Of a stretch of DNA of 64,000 nucleotides, positions 23,401-34,755 are shown piece by piece. The notes under the pieces are model-generated. The model was given only the letters and a program-made list of their open reading frames with translations. It was not told the origin of the DNA and searched no databases. Location of the stretch: the NCBI GenBank assembly GCA_019426215.1, contig CM033391.1, positions 12,202,708 through 12,266,707 of the forward strand, in the 5' to 3' direction. Positions within the stretch are counted from its first letter, which is position 1. Every line of letters starts with the position of its first letter. The DNA is from Buddleja alternifolia. Lineage: Eukaryota; Streptophyta; Magnoliopsida; Lamiales; Scrophulariaceae. Made by a program: the position numbers and the translations under genes.

Positions 23401-24560
23401 GCTTCAACCTGTTTTCTTGTGTTGTAAACAAGAAGAATGTAGGTATTCAGGAATGAATTATCTTTGATGACTTTCTTGTCTTTCCCAACGTCATTTCCCA
23501 GGTGGTAACAACAGAGTTAAAATTTTAAAAAAAAAATTGACAGGCCTTTGTTTCATTTTCATTATGTTAATTCGTCGTTAAACCATTCTTATACTATTGC
23601 TTGATCTTTGGTTGGGAAGAACAACTTGGAAGACAATCACTAGAGCATTTTTCTGTCTTTGTAAAATTGCATGTCATATTCTAATCTATCCAACATTGCT
23701 TCTTCAGGAGTCACCGCTTCCATCTGCCCGGGGGCAAAACACAATCCTGCTCTCATCGTATATGTTCTTAACCTTTGCTCTTATCGCCTTAACCTCTTTC
23801 GCAACGCCGATAATTTTCATAATAGTATAGTGTTGATGAAATAGTAACCGAGATTTTGCCCGAGTTGAGGATTGCTCTTTCTTTAAGACTTTATTTGTAC
23901 CCTTTTACTGCTAGATTTCAACAAATAAGTCTCCCAAGATAAAACAGACAATGCAATATTCAAGTAGCAGTTTTTGAATATTCTTGAATAGAGCAGATTC
24001 AAAGAAAAACGAAAATTGTATATTTTAATGTAATGAAGTAGTAATTTCGGATTTAAGGGGTTAGATATATATAGAAAACGTAAAGCCATCACTGAAGAAT
24101 CACATTGCTTCAGATAGGCTGTTGAACGAAAAGGTTGCACCTTTTCGTTCAAGCTGAAGAGTTATGGCGCCAAACTTAAACCATTTCACTTTTAACGGTC
24201 AAAAAGTTTAAATTTTGGCACACTTTGTGACTTTTCCATACTTAAATTAGAATTTTCAGCAAAAAGATAGACCACGACCACCGACGGCACGCGAGCACGG
24301 GCCCCGGCACGGCCGTCCGACCCGACCCACATCGGCCTCCGTCCGCGGGTCGCGACGCGGTCGCGGTGCGATGCGGTGCATCGCACCGGGCGTGGATGAT
24401 CCCTCCACTCCCTTTTAGCTTATCAATTTAAGTATTCAAGAAAGTACATGTATTATATACCCACTTCAACTTACTTACTTTTCCTATGTGGGATAAAGAA
24501 CATCCTCATAAATATTCCAAACAAGTTCTATTTAATTCTTCATTAAACACTTGTTTTATA
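23401..24560. other. Intergenic spacer with a hairpin and a GC-rich island
   Basis: No gene seen. It contains a perfect short palindrome at 24122-24152 (arms TTGAACGAAAAGG) and an abrupt GC-rich block at about 24270-24400, unlike the AT-rich surroundings. Confidence 0.5.
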
Positions 24561-24580
24561 CAAACAGTTATTACCAAAAT

Positions 24581-24830
24581 TCCAACATATAGTATTTTTC
24601 ACCTTCACACACCACTTCCTCGATCCGCCTCACCAGTTCTTCTTCCACGGCCTCATTTTTGGCGAATTTTATTCGAGTCTTTGAGGAACGCTTTCAACAA
24701 ACTGATATCACTCTCCAGCATTTCGACCTGATTCTTAGCGTCGTGGATCAAATGTGCGCGAGCGTGTTAACAAATAAGCTCTGGTTATGGTGAAGAATTT
24801 GACGGCAAATAGTACCTACTGATTTATACT
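24581..24830 (-). pseudogene. CC-NLR (Rx N-type) resistance-gene relic
   Basis: The minus-strand translation gives AHLIHDAKNQVEMLESDISL, then LLKAFLKDSNK, a one-base frame change near 24662, and NEAVEEELVRRIEEVVCEGE. This is the order and spacing of helices 1-3 of the Rx-type coiled-coil domain of plant NLR immune receptors. The preceding segment has a stop and a frame change, and the homology ends at about 24581 where the coiled coil would continue. No NB-ARC or LRR follows. A truncated dead fragment. Confidence 0.55.
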
Positions 24831-24839
24831 CATAATTCT

Positions 24840-26074
24840 GTATTATGTCATTGTGTGTGAAAATGTATATGAAGTTCAGTTGATTTTATCAGCTCATTCT
24901 CCCTTAATGCCAGAGAATTGTTTGTTTACATTCATTACAATTTGGATTCTCAGTTGCAAAATAACATTTCATCTCGTTTCTGTTTTACGTATAAACGTAT
25001 AAAATCTCTCCTAAAATATCAACTTGAGATGAATTTATACACATGACGCCGAAAAGATGAGAGAGAGTACACAGTGATACAAGACTTTGAAATAAAAGAT
25101 ACAAGAAAACACATACACATCAACCTGGCCTATGTACAAACCAGGTTCAACTGGAGGAAATTTGGGTCTTGCTATGTTTTAATTTCTCAATCGATAGTTA
25201 CAAGTACCTGTTGCGGAATGACCATAGGGTATATTGGAGAAGAGGTGTTAAATCCATCTTGAAATTTTTTGCTCACTTAGATGCAATTTTCAGCATGCTG
25301 AAAACATAGGACGTATAAGAGACATGTACGAGGAAGTCTGCCTTGTCCATATGGTATTTCATTTAGTATTTCGATTTGTATATGCTCTCTACATCTATAA
25401 AAATGAAAAATCAATTTTTATATACTCACTATGTGTATAAGTTTTTCTTAAAATATAAAAGTGATGTAAACTTTGTACACTTGACATGCAAAATTAAATA
25501 TGAAATGAAACACCATCTTAAAAATTTCGGATCTATGAGGTGTCTTTCAATCATATTTGATGAAGGTCAAGGATTTCGAGTCCGAGACAATTACACCCTG
25601 ATATGTGGTATGATTCACCTGGGGTCTGGTTCTGGAAGTCTTTGAATCTTTGAGAATCACTCGTTAAAACCAATCAAAATCCAACGTCAATGGTAGACGA
25701 ATTCACACGCTTGATTTAGTCAACATGATTTTACCTGGTCGAATGCTGAAGATGTAAGTATATCCATGGCAAATGGGCTAAATAGAACAACCTATAGTAC
25801 TCTCTCCCTCCTCACCAATAAAAAATTAAAATTTCAATGGGAAAAATAACTATTGAAGGAAATCAACAACAACGATAGCTGTCAATTTAAATTTATGCAT
25901 GATCATACTCCACAAACGGTTACAATAGCAGATAGTGTGTTGCAAGAGAGTTTATCGAGGGTATAAAACTGTCAGATAATAAACATATGAAACTGGATAC
26001 AGATTCTTCATGAATCACATCAGAAACCTCTGGCAGAAATTTTATTGTGTGCAAAAATTATGATCAAAGATGCC
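24840..26074. other. Intergenic spacer
   Basis: AT-rich. No gene, repeat boundary or RNA was recognised; the 3' end probably includes the NDUFA2-like 3' UTR. Confidence 0.4.
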
Positions 26075-28065
26075 TCAGCCTTTAAGGCCTTCCCCTCCTT
26101 TAGCTAGGTCCTCAAGTGCCTTTGAAATTTGTTGTTCGTTTAAGCCTTCCAAACGTATCCCCCTCTCAACACCCATGTCTATTGCAAATGAGAAGACACG
26201 TCAATGAAGAGTATCATAAAAAGCACAGATAAAGAAAAGACCATAAACCATTCAACATACAGTTTTTAAATCATAGTTCAAATTACAGTGGATTTGACAG
26301 GTTGTGTTTTCCTAGAGTTACGTCAAGCCTTACTCATCATATTGCCAAAGAAAATTTTTATAATCTGGTATCATGGTAATTTCAGGAAGCACAGAGAAAA
26401 CCATCCGCAAGATATAGTATCTGCTAATGCATATGCAACGTATCTCAATTCCTTAAAATAAGCATAAACTAATCCAGCCAACCCATTTGAAAAGCCTATA
26501 GACAGAAGTAGAAGTCTATATTTCAAATGCTTGATGTCCACTCATACATCATTTTCCTTTTCAATTAAGGGAATTAAAATAAGGAATCTGCAAACGAGAT
26601 TTAGAAGATAAAATCTAAGAAAAGAGAAGAGTGAATTAATAAGTCCTCACACACAACCGAATCAAAATAATTCAGCTAACAGCAATTATTTTGCTCACGT
26701 GAGCATCAGTAAATAGTAACGAGTAGAGAACTCCAAAATTTATGCTACTGACAGCCAGTACAGTAGAAAGAATCAAAGTAATTCAGCTAACAGCAATTCT
26801 TTAGATGTCAAAGTTTTGTTGTAAAAGCAAGGTAAAATGCTTTCACTTTATACGTATAAACAATAAATGCCATCAGATTTGGAGAGTGTTAGGCAAACAA
26901 ATTCATTTCTTATTTTATGCCTTACCCATTACTGATAGACTATTTTTCAAATTCATATATTCTTTTGTATGATGTGCCTAGAAGTTCAACAGAACATCTT
27001 CAGTTCAGCCCATAGATGTTATGTATCCACAATGGGAGAAATTTTATTTATTTAATGCCTTCAACACCATTTCACTTGCAGGCTCAGTTCTCTTCCAGAA
27101 ATTAAGCAAAGGAATCATGAAAAGAAGTGGTGGAAAGACATTATATCGACCTTGACTATTACGCCAAATCGAATGACAACCTCAAATGAATTCTTAGACT
27201 ATTACTGGAGTACAAAAGTATTGACATAATGTTTTCAAAATTATTCTATTCTACATTCTATACGAGTGAGTGTAGAAGGCTAGATGAGTAAGAGTGAAAT
27301 CATGTATTCTACGAGGAACTAAATTCTACACAAGTCATTTCTAAAGAAGATAGACCACATGAAACGATTCAGTCCTTCCTCCTTTCCGTTTCTGTTTTAT
27401 ATCTTACTTGTTAGTCCTTCTGTTTTCAACACTGAAACTACACAAAGTCAAAATTTAAACACATGTAATCTAGATAATGGCATTTCCTCAGAACTTGGCT
27501 CTTCGTTCTTCGCTTTGTTTTATTCCAACAGAAATGCACGAATTTCATCATCGCTTTGAAACTAAAGCCTCATTTTACTCAATTGAACTGAAAGGAACGT
27601 GCTAATTACCCTAGACACATAGCTCAATCAAGCAAAAGCATTTATATGATGCCAAAAACATTCCGAAAAATAAACAAATGAAATTTGGGAAGAATTGTTT
27701 GGGTGGAAAATAGGGATCTGGGAATGGAAAATACGGAAATTACCATATCTAGCCCAAAGCTGAGGCTCAATAGCAGTGGCCTCACGGATCAAAATGGGGA
27801 GCTTAGGGTTCTTGGTCTTCAGATCCTTGTAATTATTCTCGATGAACGCTCTGCCAAGAAATTAATCGAAAGAACAAAAACACAATTTTATACATATATA
27901 TATATATATATATATAAATGAAAACAAAGAAATGGATGTAGGTAGGTAAAGAGGAATTGAAAAGAAAAAGAATTTAAACCTAGTAGAAGAGCTGGAAGGT
28001 GAAGAAGGAGAGAATAGGATGCGGAGCTCCTTCAGATTTCGTGAAAGCTGCCCCCTCCACGCCAT
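26075..28065 (-). CDS. NDUFA2: NADH dehydrogenase (ubiquinone) 1 alpha subcomplex subunit 2-like (complex I B8 subunit)
   Basis: Small accessory subunit of mitochondrial respiratory complex I (thioredoxin-fold L51/S25/CI-B8 domain). Three exons on the minus strand: 28065-27980 (MAWRGQLSRNLKELRILF), 27850-27744 (AFIENNYKDLKTKNPKLPIL, ending in LWARY) and 26178-26075 (DMGVERGIRLEGLNEQQISK, ending GGEGLKG and TGA). Splice sites are GT-AG (phase 2, then phase 1), and the exon lengths sum to 297 nt, giving 98 residues, the normal plant size. The start is the ATG at MAWRG, the conserved N-terminus in plant orthologues; an upstream in-frame ATG would add only three residues. A 5' UTR with a CTCTCT tract lies at about 28066-28125. 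The gene appears intact. A decayed copy of exon 2 and adjacent intron lies at about 32190-32330. Confidence 0.9.
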
Positions 28066-28216
28066 TCTTCTTCTCACTTACTTACTTCTCGGCCCGGCCT
28101 GCCCTCTCTCTCTCTCTCTCTGTTGTATACTTGTATTCTGTGCTTAATACTATTTCTTTCTGAATGGAATTCTCCAAGTACTCGCTGTTTAAGCTATGGG
28201 TAAGTATTAGTTAAAA

Positions 28217-28471
28217 GGGAAAATTACGTAAAGACCCCTCACTTATTGTATAATTATTATCAAAACTCCCCCCCCCCCCCCCCCCCCTAATTTATTTGAA
28301 ATTACCGAATTTCTTACAATTATACCCCGGTATATTTTAAGTTTTTTATTATTTTACCTTCTATAAACCTTCCAAATAGACCCTTTGAGGGGGTGTTTTG
28401 GTAACTTATAATAAAGGGAAGTCTCTTGATAATTATACAATAAATTAGGGGGTATGTGGGTAATTTTCCCC
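28217..28471. mobile_element. MITE with ~50-bp terminal inverted repeats (Mutator- or hAT-like)
   Basis: 255 bp. The left end GGGAAAATTACGTAAAGACC pairs with the complement of the right end (GGGTAATTTTCCC), and the inner arms share TTATTGTATAATTAT. AGTTAAAA occurs on both sides (28209-28216 and 28472-28479). A poly-C run of more than 20 bases lies inside at about 28268-28288. No coding capacity. Confidence 0.7.
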
Positions 28472-28644
28472 AGTTAAAATTTGGGTATTAGCTCAAATTC
28501 AGAACCCAATATTGAGTTTGTGCACGGACTTAAAAGTGAGCCTAGGTTCATCAGACCCCCAAGTGTTGAGATTAGGCCTGAAACCTATTAAAACTACCAA
28601 ATAAAACCTTAATGTTTACCTTCATTCCTCAACAAAACTCTAAC

Positions 28645-29306
28645 GGCACATTTGGTACGAGTAAATAAAGATTTCAGGATTGGCCTTTCCCACTTATTTA
28701 ATTTTACTTCTTATTTCGTATGGTCAAAAGAAGTGGGATTGAATAATCTATGAATTGTTTAGTCCCACTTGAATTTGAAATACTCATTCCTCGTCTTACA
28801 CCTAAAATCATAGATTACGACTAAAAAATACATGTATAAATGTGTGTGTATGTATGTGTATATAATACAGATATGTATTTATAGAAATATAATCAGCTTA
28901 TAATACCTCTATAATATCTTTTATTATCTATACAATTAAATATATGGACTGCACAAATATTGGTGTCAATAAAAGTACTTTGATATTTTATTTATTTACG
29001 TGAGCTTAGATTAAAGTTAAATAATAATTATGTTATTAGTTACTATAAATAAATTTTATATTCAAATTTACTACAATCTATTATTTTGTGTAATGTAATT
29101 AAGAATATAATAATCATAACAAATATTATTTTATTTCAATTTGACAGTGTGCTTAAACGAACCAAACGAATGAATAGAAACTCAGAATTGGTTTCAATCC
29201 ATGTATATATCCAAACAATAGCATGGAATAGATTATTCCAAGTGGATTTCCTTTTCACCTAGACAAAGCTTCTCTGGAATGCTCACTCATTGTACCAAAC
29301 ATGTCG
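28645..29306. mobile_element. Probable MITE (CACATTTGGTAC ends)
   Basis: The left CACATTTGGTACGAGT and right TTGTACCAAACATG are imperfect inverted repeats about 660 bp apart enclosing AT-rich non-coding DNA. The target duplication is ambiguous (TAA/TAG). Confidence 0.4.
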
Positions 29307-30138
29307 TAGCCATCAGAGTTGTTCAACCAAACCGCTAGACTGAGCGCCCCAAGCCAAACCACACCGCAAATAGTGGGTTGACGATTTGATGGGTTGGTCT
29401 TGGATTAAGTCTTAAACAAACCGCATTTTTGCAATAGGGTTTGAGTTTAAATTTTTATGGACCGCAAAGACCGCACTCAACCGCAATATATTTATTCTAC
29501 AAGCATTTAATATAGTTTCGGAGGGATGTGGGTTGATTGTGGTCATATACTCGAAGTAATCAGCTGGTCATGTCAAAAGTGAGGATCTCTTCGGCTTGAT
29601 GTGTTTATCTATGTACTCAGCTCTGAAATCAAAATCCTTCCTTGAAATAGATTATGGCGCTGGCTTTGGCACAAACTCTGTATCCAACATCATCAAAGGT
29701 TTCAGATAAGAATTTGAGGATGCCTCTTGATTGATTCAACCTCAGGTTGAGGCTGATCCTCAAATGTTGTTGCAGCCTCTGGAATTGAAGTAGGATGAAC
29801 GCGTTGAGAATTTCTGGTAGATTGGGAACTGAAGCAATTACCCACTCAAGCAAAAACAAAATTATATGATACCAAAATTATTAAATAAACCACTCAAACT
29901 TATGATTATCAGCAATCACCACTTCTGAGGTGTTGCAACCTCCATTTAAGTATTAAATTTTACCATTCCCCACCCTGTGTGTCAAAAATAGAATGTACCA
30001 TCATTTTTGCTGGTAGTTTTTTTTCCAACTCAACCTTCTTTTTTCTAATTTTCTTGTTTCTTTTTGGTTCGAAATAGAGAAAAATAAGAAAAAATTAATA
30101 TAAAGGAAATTTAAACATTTATGAAAAAATATGATAAG
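29307..30138. other. Spacer with a possible protein relic
   Basis: At about 29860-29590 on the minus strand, one reading (ILKFLSETFDDVGYRVCAKA) continues after an apparent one-base frame change into DFDFRAEYIDKHIKPKRSSL and a stop. This looks like a decayed exon, but I cannot name its family. The sequence from 29340 to 29500 is rich in AACCGC/GCGGTT words, a dispersed-repeat style. Confidence 0.25.
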
Positions 30139-31361
30139 TGTTGGATATTTATGCATATAAAAGTGTGTTGGACACGACTTTTGCATAAGAAATTCGAACA
30201 CCGTAAGTATCCGGGATACAAAATATTATTAAATAATATTAATCTACGTTCCGAGTAGATGGGTTTAGCATTTCAAATTTCTCAAATCGGATTAAAAACA
30301 AATGAGAAATTAAGTGCTAAAGTGGGGTGTTTGAAATTGGTTATCCCACATAGGATATGAATCAAAGTTTGGAATGGTTTATAAACCATTGCCTTAAAAC
30401 TAAGGGTTGGCTCTTTGGGTCATAAGATTTTTGTAGGTTTTGTGAGGGGAAAGGACCTAGCCATGGTCCAGTCCACCACGCGCACCGCCGCCCGCCTGGA
30501 TCGGGTTTGGGTCGTGGGCTTTGGATATGGATAGGGCTTGAATTGTATTGGGCTTGGGCTTGCAATATATTAATTTTTGTGGGTTTTGTGAGAGGAAAGG
30601 ACCTAGCCATGGTCCAGTCCACCACGCGCACCGCCGCCCCTCGTTCGAACATCTGATCCATTTCGGGTCGTGAGTCGTGGGCCTTGGGCTTTGGACATGG
30701 ATATTGCTTGAATTGTATTGGACTTGGGCTTGTAATATATTAATTTTTTTGGAGAAAATTAATTTTACAAAATCTGATCCATTATTTATTTATCCAATAA
30801 TTGGAAAAATCTGAACCATTAAATGGAGACTGATCAAACGTTGGCCACGTTTGTTCAAGATAGCCTTCTAGAAGGTCCAACGTTCGAACGTTGGGTTCTT
30901 AACGTTCGAACGTTGGCTGCTTCTAGAAGAAAGTTTGAAACGTTAAACCGTTTTTGCTGCTTTAAGTAGCAGAATCGGTTTTGACCCAACGTTCGAACGT
31001 TGGCAGCAGTTTCATTCTGCTATTGAATTCTCTCATTTAATTCTCGAATTTTTTCTTGCCTATATAAAGGTCCCTCCAGCTGAATGAAAAATCACACCAA
31101 AGCATTCAGCTTTCTCTCTAATCTCACTCTCATACATTCTCTCTCAAGAGTTCTAAGTTGCCTAAAGTTCGGTGGTTCTAAATTCGAAGTGGTCTCGATT
31201 TTAGAACGTATATCGTTGTATCTTGGGACGCTTGTTGCATAGACCCGTACCACCTAGGCGGGGCAATTTAGCGTTAAGGATAGAGAGTTCTCTCTCGTCT
31301 CGATATAAGTTTCTCTCCGTTATTAGCTATTTTGATACGTTTATGAAGTTTTGATCCAACA
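30139..31361. mobile_element. Solo LTR of a retrotransposon
   Basis: 1,223 bp beginning TGTTGGAT and ending ATCCAACA, flanked by ATAAG and ATAAC (4 of 5 bases matching a 5-bp target duplication). A TATATAAAGG promoter box lies at 31061-31070, followed by a transcribed-leader-like region. Internally there is a diverged ~150-170 bp direct duplication (30429-30578 and 30579-30752), then three copies of the palindrome AACGTTCGAACGTT. No internal retroelement genes lie beside it, so it is a recombination remnant. Confidence 0.75.
30429..30752. repeat. Tandem duplication inside the solo LTR
   Basis: Two diverged units each contain GACCTAGCCATGGTCCAGTC followed by GGGCTTG-rich sequence and AATATATTAATTTTT. 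The second unit has an extra ~20 bp. Confidence 0.8.
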
Positions 31362-31870
31362 ATAACAATATCTAATATGATAGTAAACATGGACAACGAG
31401 ATGTCTGAATTATCAAATAAGATGCAAAAACCTCTTCACTTTCTGATGACGACACCAACTCTAAGTTTGTATATGACCGCGTAAACAAACAAAAAACTCA
31501 CGTGATATTATTTCACTTTTTATATTATTGTTTATGGTGACATGCAGCAACAGGAGTTTATAAGCATATAAATTTTTTTTTGTTTCTAAAAAGAAATTAG
31601 AACATTACTGATTTATTAAAACTTACTTGAGACATTAAAAGAGTAATTCACGATCCACATATGCAAATTTATTTAAAATAAGTTTAATTTATTATTTGTT
31701 ATAAGTATTTTTAATCAAAAGCTTGTATGAGCTCTGCTTCTATTTGTGTTTATATTCTTTATTTAAGGAAAGAAAATAGAAAATTAAAAGAGAAAAATTA
31801 AGGGTAACAAAGGTAATACGAACAATTTTTAACACTTAAGTGTGGTGTGTGCCAAATTTTGAATATCTCA
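31362..31870. other. AT-rich spacer
   Basis: No gene or boundary recognised between the solo LTR and the 5S relic. Confidence 0.4.
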
Positions 31871-31879
31871 AGGAGGTTT

Positions 31880-31959
31880 TTGCTAAAGTGCAATCCAAGC
31901 ACGCTTAACTTCGGAGTTCTGATGGGATCCGGTGCATTAGTGCTAGTATGATCGCACCC
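31880..31959 (-). pseudogene. Truncated 5S rRNA relic
   Basis: The minus strand matches plant 5S rRNA from its 5' end (GTGCGATCATACTAGCACTA, then GCACCGGATCCCATCAGAAC, then AAGTTAAGCGTGCTTGG) for about 70 nt. It then diverges, so the intermediate element and C box of the internal promoter are lost; only a trace of the ACCTCC segment remains. It is either a dispersed 5S copy or part of a 5S-carrying element such as a Cassandra TRIM or 5S-derived SINE. No LTR ends were found. Confidence 0.75.
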
Positions 31960-32189
31960 AAAAGGATTAACGCGATCTAGTATCTTATTCCCAACCGCAA
32001 GTCAGGGGCTTAAATGCATCCGAAATACGAATCTTCCTGCGCTCGCCCCTCGTTCAGCAACGACGTCGAGCGAGGGAGATGGTAAAAATATAAAATTGAT
32101 CGTAGTAGTAGTAATAATAGTAGTAATGGCAATGACTTTTCTAACAAGAAACAATACAAACCAGAGGTCGAAAAGGAGATAAATGCAAA

Positions 32190-32330
32190 TAGAAATGTTT
32201 GGCTAAAAGATAAGGATCTCCAAATGAAATTCAGCAAGTTACCATATCTAGCCCAAAGATGAGGCACATTGCCCAATGGCCTCATAGATCAAGATTGGGA
32301 GCTTAGGGCTTTGACTGAATTGATTACTCT
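32190..32330 (-). pseudogene. Decayed copy of NDUFA2 exon 2 plus intron flank
   Basis: The minus strand reads PKLPILIYEA, then LWARYG with the intervening residues out of frame, followed by a GT where intron 2 of the intact gene starts. Similarity continues into the intron (GGATCT... before TTACCATATCTAGCCC on the plus strand). Keeping intron sequence shows a DNA-level duplication of the 26-28 kb gene, not a retrocopy. Confidence 0.7.
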
Positions 32331-32700
32331 TTCTCATTTTCAATATTTTCAGAGCATTTTCCCGTAAAAACCTATATGGTTGGTGTACTCATAAAAAATA
32401 TATAGAAACATTAATACTGTTATTTTCCAAAAAATCTCAAAATTTCTTTGGATATTATGTTTATTTGGCAATTTTCTCAAATTTGTTTTTGGAGAATCTT
32501 TTTTTTTTTTTACTATTGATGATTAGACAACTCACACGACAACTAAAAGGTTTTTATCTGTCAATATCTCAACATGGCGGTTCAAATGATCACATATATT
32601 GATTCGAGGAGGTGGGGTGTGAAATAAGATCCATTTGATCTATTTTTGGTTGCATTAGTGGATGTGTTTAACTTAAATGTACTTAGAAACCAAAAACCCA
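32331..32700. other. AT-rich spacer
   Basis: Nothing recognised. Confidence 0.4.
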
Positions 32701-34755
32701 TGTTGTGAATCATGTATTCATGCGCAGCGGAAATGATAAAAACATATCCGGATTCACAATTGGATCACTTTTGGATTTTAATAATTTTTCATGTAAATTT
32801 TGAAAATTATATATGAAGATGAAATCTAATTTCATCCTTTTTACTATCCTTTTGATTTTAATGAAAGTTTTGATCTTCCGGGTAGCAGCAATTCCAAACC
32901 CCTGCCTCTAGATATCACGCCGGAACAAGTTTCGAAGAAAAATCCACCACCTTTAGACCCACTATGGCCGACGACTTACACGAGGGTTTTCCTCTTCTTT
33001 CTTTGCTGTCAAGTCTAATGTAGGAGTTAGGTTTTGACTGAACCAGTGTTAGGTATTTATAAGGAGTGATGGGTTTGGATTTAACTAATTCCTTGAGCCC
33101 ATCCAACTCCTCCAAATCCGCCACACGCATGCCTATCATCATCCTCATTGGGCTAAGTTGACTTTCAACTTAGTCCAATATATTTTAATCCAATTAAAAT
33201 ATAATACTAATTAATATTCTTTCAAATTAAATAATCTAATTATTTAATAAAAGGATGAGTATAATAAATAAGTCTATTTATTTATTATAATTAATTTCTT
33301 TCCTTTAATTTAATTAATCAATATTAATGCGTTCATAATAAATACATCTAATTAGTTATTATTAATTTATTTTCATTATCCAATTAATCAAATTAACTAA
33401 TTTGCTCATCAAATAGCAAATTATCTAATTTATGTATTTGACAACGTAAGAATTCTCTTCGCTCAATTCCTTTTAAGCGCAACTCTCTAGGTTCGTTTCA
33501 ATTGGCATTGGAAGAAAACCAAGGATGTGAATGTCACTAAGCCAGTCGCGTGGACTCGCATCAAAACCCAATTGAGATGAATAGATCAATAGGAACCTTT
33601 AGGTCACAGATACCATGTGAGTATAAGTCCTTCACTGTAACATCTCAAACGAGTGAGAGTTATGGAATATGTCAAACTCACAGGACTCGATGTTGTGCTT
33701 TAAGGAATCATAGTAAGATGAAATTACTGAACTACCCTTATGTACTAAACATAAGTTAGTTCTCCTGCTTTGGCCAAAGACTTATAATTTCATTTACCTA
33801 CAATCGCACAGGACGTTAACTCGTTACTACCCGAGATAGTGAATCCCCTATTGGCAATCACCGAACAATTGCCACTTGTCTTTCTGAACCGCACTTCGAG
33901 GTTGATCCCACCAAAGGGTGAAATGGATTTAACTACTTTAATAACTCGTTCAGTGTCACAAGTCCAACCTTCGTGAATCCTCAAGTCTAAGGCTCACACA
34001 CACTGCCGACCAGTAATTCAATCGAAGACGATCCAAGAGTAATTACCCATGTAATTAAATTACGGCAAGTCGTGTTTGAATATATCAATTCCATTGACAT
34101 ATTTATGACCAAGCTCCCACCATCCAAAGTGACCGACTGACACTCCTTTCTTGGATATCAGTTAAGAATACTACTTGCCCATTAAGTTGCAGTTCAAGGT
34201 CAACCCCACCAACGGGTGAATTGGGCCTAACTTCTCTAATGACAAACCAAATATCACAAGTATATCTTCAACTCGATTCCTCAAGTCTAAAGTTCAGACA
34301 CACCTATTACAATTAATCAATTCTGTCATTGACTGTCAAAGAGTGAAAACCCATGTGACAGAATCGATGCGAGTCATGTTTGAGTGCCACTATCTTCATC
34401 AGTGCACCTATGATATGAGTTCTTCACTACTTCCTAGTGATTGACGGACACCTATTTCGTCAAAACTCATATCACACAAGTCTTCACGATTTCCAATGCT
34501 CAATTGAAAATCTTTGACTTGCGGACTATTTTAGTACACAAGTATCAAACTCCTCTAGTGCCTTAGAGAGTTAACTCTTGTGTTCATGGACTTATAGATG
34601 ATTACAATATATAAATGTCAATATAAAAGTAAACAACTAAAATGCCTTTTATTGATTGATTTAAAAACAATTACAAATTAACAATGTCCTATCATTTACT
34701 AATCATCTAGTGGCATTTGAGGACATTAACCTAATATTCACACCTTCCACCAACA
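32701..34755. mobile_element. LTR-like non-coding retroelement remnant
   Basis: 2.05 kb that begins TGTTGTGAATC and ends ...CCACCAACA, giving a TGTTG/CAACA terminal inverted repeat, with no ORF. No convincing target duplication is visible (ACCCA versus TGTTA), so the boundaries are tentative. Two diverged internal units (about 33890-34085 and 34195-34390) share CCTCAAGTCTAA, an ACCCATGT segment and GTCATGTTTGA/GTCGTGTTTGA. Confidence 0.4.

Noticed and set aside
24192..24386. 64-codon GC-rich minus-strand ORF
   Set aside because: Arg/Ala/Gly-rich composition follows from the GC island; no domain, and other frames are equally open.
27685..27921. 78-codon plus-strand ORF
   Set aside because: Antisense shadow of NDUFA2 exon 2 running into a TA repeat.
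31921..31959. Functional 5S rRNA gene
   Set aside because: The 3' half, including intermediate element and C box, is missing.
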